Below are positions 51,750-64,000 of a stretch of DNA of 64,000 nt, one piece after another. Origin of the DNA: Channallabes apus (lineage: Eukaryota > Chordata > Actinopteri > Siluriformes > Clariidae); assembly GCA_030522415.1 (NCBI GenBank), contig CM060121.1, positions 51,001-115,000 on the forward strand, in the 5' to 3' direction. The position numbers were made by a program, and so were the translations under genes. The notes below the pieces were generated by a model that saw only the letters and a program-made list of their open reading frames with translations, was not told the DNA's origin and searched no databases. Positions within the stretch are counted from its first letter, which is position 1, and every line of letters starts with the position of its first letter.

Positions 51750-51792
51750 CTAAGTATCCACACCAAAATGCAAAAGTACACTTGAGACACAT

Positions 51793-51820
51793 TGTATATA
51801 TATATATATATATATATATG
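51793..51820. repeat. (TA)n microsatellite
   Basis: About 14 TA units in the short intron between the exons at 51682 and 51977. Confidence 0.9.
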
Positions 51821-51878
51821 CATGAAGAACAAATTCTATTCTGAGATCAAAAGTGCTAGTCTTGTGAGATCGTCCTTA

Positions 51879-54875
<2,997 letters not shown>

Positions 54876-55035
54876 GGTAATTACTTTTTCACATAAGGTC
54901 AGGGAGGTTTGGAATGATTTTTCCCTTAATAAGTGAAATCATCATTTAAAAACTCCTTTTTACATTTAGTAGAGTTATCTTTGTTTAATATTTAAATTAA
55001 TATTTTTTAAAAATCTGATCTTTTGCATGGCAGTG
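54876..55035. mobile_element. Tc1-like terminal repeat fragment (family A)
   Basis: GGTAATTACTTTTTCACATA and CATTTAAAAACTC...GCATGGCAGTG repeat the right-hand terminal region of the elements at 45157 and 49274. It is a single-end relic. Confidence 0.7.
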
Positions 55036-55720
55036 TGTGTACGAATCTCCAAACACACAATCAATAAAGGCAGAATTTTAATCTGCTATAAAGAAAAACT
55101 GACAACCGAAAACGGACAGCTGTACTGATGAACGCTGCGCAGGAAAGGGACATGCGGCAGCAAGATGTCTACCAGTTGGTCGAACCTTATGGCCCATGAT
55201 GATGATTTAGTAATTTATTGATTTATTTATTTGATTGACATATCTAATAGAATGAAATGAGATACGGTTGAGGGTTAAGAAGCTCACTGAAGGACGCACC
55301 AGAGGAGCTCAGATTTAAACATTCTGATCAGTTGCACAAAGCTTTAAACACTGCAAATGTTTTAGTCCATAAACTGATTTTAAAATAGTTTAAAATTAAG
55401 CTTTAAAAGATTACGATTAAATTCCATTTTGATTAAGAAACATACAAAGCTAGTGAAAGAAATAAATTAACTTTAAGAAATAAACAGCTTTAAGACAATA
55501 TGACAAAGAGCCAAAACAGGAGGAAGAAGAGATGAAAGTAGCATTTTTGTCCAAAATCCATAATTTAACATTAACACTGTGACTGTGATGGAAAATGATC
55601 ACGGAAGTGGAGTCAAGATTCTCATCTATTCTGTAACTGGAAACATGCAGGACACAATCTACAGCTTGTCAGTGATGTGCTTTCAGAAAATGGTGAGATG
55701 AAGGAAAAATGTTTCCTCTT

Positions 55721-55763
<43 letters not shown>

Positions 55764-56737
55764 TACATCTCATTAACGTTACACTATAGAACTACTTACA
55801 GTTTTAAATGTTTCTACTTTTCTGTTATGATAAGCTAATGCCTGCTGTTTTATTACAGACAGAATTCATAACTACAACTGGATTCAATTAAATTATGGAA
55901 TATGGGTTTGAATTTATTTTTTTTTAATAACAGATTTAAAGAGTCGTGTCTTCTGAGAACTTGGACTCTGAGTGTTTGTGTGTGAAAGAGAGAGAGAGCG
56001 AGAGACAGACAGAGACAGAGAGAGAGAGATGGAGGGCAGAGGGGTATGGCAGTGTCCCAGTAGGCTGGCCATGCACAGGGCGAGACTGAATGCCAAGAGG
56101 AGGGGCCAGAAACACAGGAGAACTGCATTGACAGAGGAAATAAAGTGGAAATTGTTGACTTATTGTTGAATAATGTTGGACTTTTGCCATGAAACAATGT
56201 TTTTACTCCACAGTGACTCCAAGTACAAGATTGTCCTACATAAGCGTAATATTGCTGTCACTATGACTTACCTCTGTCCAGTACAGTGTGTGTGGGTGTG
56301 TGTGTGTGTGTGTGTGTGTCTGAGCATGAAAGAAAGGGAGAGAGAAAGAGATATGAAGAGAGAGAGCTAGTCCACACAAAGATTTTGAGGAAGTGCCACA
56401 TCCACAGGACTGAGGGATTCGGGGGACTGAAGTCCGTTAGACCTTTTCAGCACTGCTACACACGCACATGCCTGTATCTGAAGATGTGTGTGCTGTGTGG
56501 AGTGTGTGTCATGCACATGATGATTCCAATGATGTATAAATAGGTTTATATTTATTTCCAAGGTTTAGTGGAAATAACAGTTTTTTATCTAAATTAACAT
56601 TAAAGCACTGCAGCTGCTTTAATGTACTGAACTACGACATCATTTCAGTAATTATATTATTTCATTCTTCCACCAGTCTGAAGTTTTTTCCTACAATTCC
56701 ATGAGATGTTCTAGACCGTGTGAGGACATGCATGTTC

Positions 56738-56768
<31 letters not shown>

Positions 56769-57058
56769 ATGTGCGCGTGTGTGTGTACGCATGTGTGTGG
56801 GGGTACAGTATGTTTGTGTGTATTCCCTATGCGGTGCAAAAGCACTGAGAAGGTCCTTCCGTTCCCGCTTCCCTGTGGATTGGTCTAGCTAACACGGAAT
56901 GCCCCACCACCACGACCCCCCCAAGCCAAAGAATCACAACAGCATTTGCCTCACATCAGAGAACAAAGGAGGGCAAAAAAGAGAGGGAGACAAAGGAAAA
57001 GTAAACACCAACAGGTACGACACACAGCTTGTGGCCACTCGGAGTCAGTTCCCTCTAC
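55036..57058. other. cacna1a intron, microsatellites
   Basis: No exon is seen. There is an (ATT)n at 55725-55762, (AG)-rich stretches near 55986-56030, and (GT)n tracts at 56284-56320 and 56739-56800. Confidence 0.55.
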
Positions 57059-57155
57059 CTTGTATGCAACCCGTGCAGGGCACTTCTTCCCCAGGCCTAA
57101 CGGTGGAGACATTTGCCTGAGCATGTCATACATATCCCTGTAACTGATCCTGCCA
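57059..57155 (-). CDS. cacna1a: cacna1a mutually exclusive EF-hand exon, RVAYK type (37a/37b pair)
   Basis: A 97-nt exon reading [15 protein letters not shown], then [17 protein letters not shown]. It aligns codon for codon with the exon at 57815-57911 and differs mainly in the first half, which carries the EF-hand loop. The Tyr in RVAYK is the hallmark difference from RVACK. The acceptor is preceded by a T-rich tract and CATCCCAG; the donor is AAG/GTAGAG. Including both exons would add 97 nt and shift the frame, as expected of a mutually exclusive pair. Confidence 0.93.
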
Positions 57156-58057
<902 letters not shown>

Positions 58058-58503
58058 CTAGGATCATTCATTCAGTTATTCATTCATTAAGTCATTCATT
58101 TACTCTGATTTTGCTTGTTTTCTCTTTCCCACAGTCTCCCTGACCACCAGAGCAGGGGACCAGTATCGCCCTTGGTGTTGGGGAATTAGTGATGTTCATA
58201 TACTGTAGTCACTGGAATGCAGATACTCAGAAACTTAGTGTGTCCTGTAGTGAGTACTGGGACAGTAAGTTTGGGTAAATGTATCCCATATTCCAGAGAC
58301 AGGGGACGGGGACACATGAGGAGAGCCACAAATTCACAGGACAGGAGATGGAGAGAGAAGGGAATAGATGAATATTGGCAATCCATCATCCCCTCTGTGT
58401 GGTGGAGGCACCGCTGCATGTGTGGGAAACAATGCACTTGGAGCTGCTGCTCCTTTAGAGACCCCACCTGCACATTTCATATTCCTCGTTAAATCGAAGA
58501 ATA

Positions 58504-59116
58504 ACATCTGTGGGTGGGGGGCTGGTGTAGGTGTCAGTCTAGGTGGAGATGATGGTGTAGATGTAGCCGATTATGTTATTGTAGAAGTAGATGATAGTGT
58601 ACCTGCCAGTGTAGGTGTCAGTGTATGTGATGGAGTAGTTGTCAGTGAAGGTGTAGGTTATGGTTTACTTGTCACTGTAGGTGTAGATGATGGTGTAGGT
58701 GATGAAGTTGGTGTAGGTTGTGATGGTAGTGAAGTTACCAGTGTAGGTGTATGTGATGGGGGACATGATACTGTACCTGCCAGTGTGGGTATAAGTGATG
58801 ATGCATGTGTTGGTCTACATGCAGTGTAGGTGATTGTTTCATGTATTATGCGTCAGCGTACGTGTACAGTATGTACTGGTGATGGCGTTGGTGATGGTGT
58901 AGATGGTGTAGCTGGTGGTGTATGTGGTGTAGTTTATTGTCATGGTGTAGGTTGTGGTGTGGGTGTTTCTGAGGGTGTAAATGATGGTGTAGGTAGTGGT
59001 GATGCTGTAGGTGATGGTTAAGGTTGTGGTGGTCAAGGTGATGGTGTAAATAATGGTGTAGGTGGTGTGTAGGTAGTGAAGGCGATGCATGTGTCAGTGA
59101 AGGGTGATGGTGTACA
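58504..59116 (+). repeat. GATGGTGTAGGT-type minisatellite, left part
   Basis: Diverged tandem units built on GGTGTAGGTGATGGT with variants (GTCAGTGTAG, GATGATGGTG). The array is about 0.6 kb and continues at 60681 after a transposon, with the same unit. Confidence 0.9.
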
Positions 59117-59118
59117 TA

Positions 59119-60678
59119 CAGTGGCTTGCAAAAGTATTCGGCCCCCTTGAACTTTTCCACATTTTGTCACATTACAGCCACAAACATGAATCAATTTTAT
59201 TGGAATTCCACGTGAAAGACCAATACAAAGTGTGTACACGTGAGAAGTGGAACGAAAATCATACATGATTCCAAACATTTTTTACAAATAAATAACTGCA
59301 AAGTGGGGTGTGAGTAATTATTCAGCCCCCTGAGTCAATACTTTGTAGAACCACCTTTTGCTGCAATTCCAGCTGCCAGTCTTTTAGGGTATGTCTCTAC
59401 CAGCTTTGCACATCTAGAGACTGAAATCCTCGCCATTTGCAAAACAGCTCCAGCTCAGTCAGATTAGATGGACAGCGTTTGTGAACAGCAGTTTTCAGAT
59501 CTTGCCACAGATTCTCGATTGGATTTAGATCTGGACTTTGACTGGGCCATTCTAACACATGGATATGTTTTGTTTTAAACCATTCCATTGTTGCCCTGGC
59601 TTTATGTTGAGGGTCGTTGTCCTGCTGGAAGGTGAACCTCCGCCCCAGTCTCAAGTCTTCTGCAGACTCCAAGAGGTTTTCTTCCAAGGTTGCCCTGTAT
59701 TTGGCTCCATCCATCTTCCCATCAACTCTGACCAGCTTCCCTGTCCCTGCTGAAGAGAAGCACCCCAGAGCATGATGCTGCCACCACCATATTTGACAGT
59801 GGGGATGGTGTGTTCAGAGTGATGTGCAGTGTTAGTTTTCCGCCACACATAGCGTTTTGCATTTTGGCCAAAAAGTTCCATTTTGACCAGAGCACCTTCT
59901 TCCACATGTTTGCTGTGCAAACGGGACTTCTTATGGTTTTCTGTTAACAATGGCTTTCTTCTTGCCACTCTTCCATAAAGGCCAACTTGTGCAGTGCACG
60001 ACTAATAGTTGTCCTGTGGACAGATTCCCCCACCTGAGCCGTAGATCTCTGCAGCTCGTCCAGAGTCACCATGGGCCTCTCGGCTGCATTTCTGATCAGC
60101 GCTCTCCTTGTTCGGCCTGTGAGTTTAGGTGGACGGCCTTGTCTCGGTAGGTTTACAGTTGTGCCATACTCCTTCCATTTCTGAATGATCGCTTGAACAG
60201 TGGCTCCGTGGGATGTTCAAGGCTTTGGAAATCTTTTTGTAGCCTAAGCCTGCTTTAAATTTCTCAATAACTTTATCCCTGACCTGTCTGGTGTGTTCTT
60301 TGGACTTCATGGTGTTGTTGCTCCCAATATCCTCTTAGACAACCTCTGAGGCCGTCACAGAGCAGCTGTATTTGTACTGACATTAGATTACACACAGGTG
60401 CACTCTATTTAGTCATTAGCACTCATCAGGCAATGTCTATGGGCAACTGACTGCACTCAGACCAAAGGGGGCTGAATAATTACGCACACCCCACTTTGCA
60501 GTTATTTATTTGTAAAAAATGTTTGGAATCATGTATGATTTTCGTTCCACTTCTCACGTGTACACCACTTTGTATTGGTCTTTCACGTGGAATTCCAATA
60601 AAATTGATTCATGTTTGTGGCTGTAATGTGACAAAATGTGGAAAAGTTCAAGGGGGCGAATACTTTTGCAAGCCACTG
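59119..60678 (-). mobile_element. Tc1-like DNA transposon inside the minisatellite
   Basis: A 1560-bp element with terminal inverted repeats beginning CAGTGGCTTGCAAAAGTATT and about 200 bp long, flanked by TA at 59117-59118 and 60679-60680. The two repeats are very similar, so the insertion is fairly recent. Transposase is on the minus strand with a few frameshifts. Confidence 0.95.
59397..60310 (-). pseudogene. Tc1 transposase, frameshifted
   Basis: It starts MKSKEHTRQVRDKVIEKFKA with the helix-turn-helix GLGYKKISKALNIPRS, then breaks. It resumes at MARRKPLLTENHKKSRL, NAKRYVWRKTNTAHHSEHTI and VKYGGGSIMLWG, then breaks again. It ends with MDGAKYRATLEENLLESAED, RFTFQQDNDPQHKARATMEW and SQSPDLNPIENLWQDLKTAV, which hold the second Asp and the last acidic catalytic residue. 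At least two frameshifts and a damaged first-Asp region make it inactive. Confidence 0.88.
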
Positions 60679-60680
60679 TA

Positions 60681-60890
60681 ATGGCGTGGTAATGATGTAG
60701 GTGCTGGTGATGTTATAGGTGTACGTGATGGTATTGGTGATGGTGTAGGTGATTGTGTGGGTAGTGGTGATGGTGCAGGATAGTTGGTGGAGTAATTGAT
60801 GGTGTAAGTGATAGTGATGGTATAGTCGATGGTGTAGGTGATGGTGTGCATTCTGGTGCACTTGTTGGTGTTGGTGTGATGACAATGTAA
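60681..60890 (+). repeat. GATGGTGTAGGT-type minisatellite, right part
   Basis: The continuation of the array at 58504-59116, displaced by the Tc1 insertion. Confidence 0.88.
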
Positions 60891-61484
<594 letters not shown>

Positions 61485-61512
61485 CTACACACACACACAC
61501 ACACACACACAT
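61485..61512. repeat. (CA)n at the IVS6 exon acceptor
   Basis: In gene sense this is (TG)n running straight into TAG at the 3' splice site of the exon starting at 61484. Confidence 0.95.
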
Positions 61513-62504
61513 ATGACAGGGTCATTGCTTTGTACATTTGACTCAAACCACACACAAATCAGTGTGTATTGTGTCATGAGCTTGATCTGGCTCCACCACC
61601 TGCTCGTTCTGATCACATGACTGTTTATGGGAATTAGAGGAAACTTCTCCAGACTATAGCAGCACTGCAATCAGCTCTCTCTACACTTACTACCACTTAG
61701 CTCAGGGACTAACATCTACATGTGAAGTGTTTATTAACCTGCAAACTTCACTTCCTTCCTTCCTGTCTCTCCCCAGATAAGAAACAGTTATCTGTATTTA
61801 TGGTAGGAGTGACGAGCGGTCTTCAGCTCGAGTACTTAGCATTCAGACTGTAACATCCTCCAGGACAGAGCTCTCCCTTTAACACTTTATTAACATTATT
61901 ATTATTATTATGATTATTATTATACATTTTTCCTGATCTTTATAAGACAAGCAACATTTCATATTTTGTGTATAGATATCCTTAATTTGAAACCAGGTGT
62001 GTTGTGAAACTCCACAACACAACATTTAAAGCATGCACTCCGCACAATTGTAGTGGAAAAAAAAAAAAGAAAACTCGGTAACGACTTATTATAAATCTTT
62101 TTTTTAGCATTAAATGCTTTATGAGGATTTTTAGAATGACCACTGAAAAGAGTGGGAGGGGAACAACGTGACAGATCATGGACATGGACACATGAACACA
62201 ACTCTCACTATTCGATTTCAATATTCACATGTCGGTTTACAAAGTTCTAGAATCCAGGAAGAGAAAACCAGCACCTGGTCACAATCTACTTGTTATCAAT
62301 ATATTTTCCCTTTAAAGCCAGTGATTAGTTAACCCCCCCCCCCCCCATCAAACCCCAAGCGCTTGTCCTGACATCCAGCTGATGGTCAAGCTTTATTATG
62401 AAAAAGAAGGCTTCTAACATAAACACCGTTCAAATTCTATCATCAAGCAACAAAATTAAACACAAAAAGTCTTTAGAGGAATGTGGACAGAGAAGCATTC
62501 TCAC
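61513..62504. other. cacna1a intron, nothing recognised
   Basis: No exon is seen. A poly-C run of about 14 lies at 62333-62346. Confidence 0.55.
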
Positions 62505-62655
62505 CAGGAAGGAACAGAGGAAGATGAAGGAGACAAAGTAAAGGTATGCAAACTCGCTTCCACACTCCGGCTCGGTGTTCCCAGAAAGGGGGTCACACTC
62601 CTTCCCTCCCAAACACGATAGCATGATATCATGCCACGCCTCTCCGGTGGCACTT
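62505..62655 (-). CDS. cacna1a: cacna1a exon: repeat IV selectivity filter and start of S6
   Basis: A 151-nt exon that begins with the last base of a split Arg codon and reads [17 protein letters not shown]. The Glu of GEAW is the repeat IV member of the EEEE calcium-selectivity ring. A Cys-rich extracellular turn ([12 protein letters not shown]) and a hydrophobic segment ([15 protein letters not shown]) opening S6 follow. The donor is CTG/GTGAGA. The acceptor (CTGTATGCAG) is preceded by a long (CT)n tract that acts as the pyrimidine tract. Confidence 0.96.
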
Positions 62656-62659
62656 CTGC

Positions 62660-62660
<1 letters not shown>

Positions 62661-62701
<41 letters not shown>
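62661..62701. repeat. (AG)n at the P-loop exon acceptor
   Basis: In gene sense it is a (CT)n tract of about 38 nt that serves as the polypyrimidine tract of the exon starting at 62655. Confidence 0.95.
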
Positions 62702-62703
<2 letters not shown>

Positions 62704-62762
62704 GGGCTGGAGTACACTTCATACCGCATTAGTGTCATACCTAACACTAAGACGTGACTCAC

Positions 62763-62860
62763 CTGAAAAGCAGAATAAGAGCCTGGAAAAAAGTCCTGAA
62801 GTTGTTGTGCTGGTTGATTGAGCTCTCTTTGTCTTCCTCGAGTGCAATGTTCCCAAACAG
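62763..62860 (-). CDS. cacna1a: cacna1a exon: IVS5-P-loop extracellular turret
   Basis: A 98-nt exon (32 codons plus AG of a split Arg codon). It reads [20 protein letters not shown] and continues to [12 protein letters not shown]. It covers the extracellular loop after S5 and the first pore helix of repeat IV. Mammalian Cav2.1 has FGNIALDDDTSINRHNNFRT here, so the fish loop is slightly more acidic and one or two residues longer. The acceptor is CTTTATAG and the donor CAG/GTGAGT. Confidence 0.94.
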
Positions 62861-62933
62861 CTATAAAGCACAGCATCATCCTTAATGTTTCATTTCACTT
62901 CAGGTTGCTCAAAATTCCCTACATACTTTTTTA

Positions 62934-63086
<153 letters not shown>

Positions 63087-63136
63087 TTAGCAAACAATAT
63101 CATGAAGGTTTATTAGAAGGATGCTTGGAGATGTTA

Positions 63137-63382
<246 letters not shown>

Positions 63383-64000
63383 CTACAAAAAGAAAGACAG
63401 ACAGATGGACAGACAGATTAGGTATGATGTCTTTTTTTGGTGTGAAATCTTAATTTGTGTATTAGGAGGCAAAATAAAAGGGGATGTGACAAACTGAGGA
63501 AGGTACAGAGACGTTAAAGAGACTGAACCTGACAGCACCGAGCAGACCCAGCATGTCCAAGAGAAGGAGAGCAGCAAAACGAGAAAGAAAAGGAGGAAGG
63601 AGGGAGTGCAATTCAGACAGAAAGGATAGAACCCAAATATCTTCATCCAGTTTGGGGGGGAATGGTGCAAAACCGCGAAATTCAAGCTTCCATCAACCAA
63701 ATGCACTGACCAGGAAGGTCGGGGCTCAGCGCTGACGGCTAGACCATAGCATGCTCGTCTCATACACGGCTAACAGCAACTCACACAAGCTCCACTCAAG
63801 TCAAAAGTGTTGGGTTTAAGGATAATCAGGAGAAACAGTAAAAACCTAAACTTGCAACCTAGAGTCTAAAAACAGGATCCCAAAAGCTAGAGTCCACATA
63901 CATTCGTCAAACACTCATAAAAAGTGTGTGTACAGTACATGAGCTCTCTGCTCCATCCTGAGCTGGTGTAACTCTGTATATATAATAATTCCTCCATCTT
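63383..64000. other. cacna1a intron, upstream exon not reached
   Basis: No segment translates to IVS2 or IVS3 sequence in this stretch. The preceding exon is outside the window. Confidence 0.6.

Noticed and set aside
55853..56197. 114-aa minus-strand frame and its overlapping frames
   Set aside because: Dominated by a (CT)n/(AG)n tract; no similarity to cacna1a or other genes.
58504..60890. Tandem array considered as a CRISPR or as a protein-coding Val/Gly/Asp repeat
   Set aside because: The units are diverged, contiguous and spacer-free in a vertebrate intron; the frames follow from the repeat, and a transposon interrupts them.

Overview
The window is vertebrate, almost certainly teleost fish, genomic DNA. 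It has split exons with GT/AG junctions, very dense (CA)n/(GT)n microsatellites, several Tc1-like transposons, DIRS1-like and chromodomain Ty3/Gypsy retrotransposons, and tRNA-derived SINEs. No bacterial gene organisation is present.

The only host gene I can support is the 3' half of cacna1a, the pore-forming alpha-1 subunit of the Cav2.1 (P/Q-type) voltage-gated calcium channel, on the minus strand. Sixteen coding exons run from the domain IV S4 voltage sensor (63382) to the terminal DDWC motif and stop (6910). Their junction phases agree throughout; using one EF-hand exon of the alternative pair, they encode 780 residues plus a stop. Recognisable parts are IVS4, IVS5, the IV P-loop with its selectivity-filter Glu, IVS6, the EF-hand region with two mutually exclusive exons, the pre-IQ and IQ calmodulin-binding region, a poly-His tract, a RIM-BP type SH3-binding motif and the PDZ ligand. 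The exons upstream of IVS4 lie beyond the right edge.

Layout from left to right. 1-6909: gene-distal flank or 3' UTR with a SINE, a decayed Tc1 element, a MITE and microsatellites. 6910-9221: the last three exons. 9222-27243: an 18 kb intron holding a very young Gypsy chromovirus (identical LTRs, one long gag-pol frame), a composite hAT element with a nested second hAT and a SINE, a decayed Gmr1-like Gypsy (integrase before reverse transcriptase) split by a second copy of the same hAT, and an L2-type LINE. 27244-31625: three exons, with a Tc1 element between the second and third. 31626-48256: a 16.6 kb intron holding a SINE, a Tc1 element, and a DIRS1-like element split by a second Gypsy chromovirus and a non-autonomous hAT, then nested Tc1 fragments. 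48257-64000: eleven exons, the EF-hand exon pair, a GATGGTGTAG-type minisatellite split by a Tc1 element, and short introns whose splice sites lie directly in simple repeats.

The main points for a second look are: a conserved 5-nt tandem acceptor at the last exon that chooses between a long tail and an immediate stop; an intron whose two ends are complementary (CA)n and (TG)n tracts; Tf1/Sushi-style self-priming signatures in both Gypsy elements; and an integrase-first Gypsy relic. I found no system that I would call wholly new.
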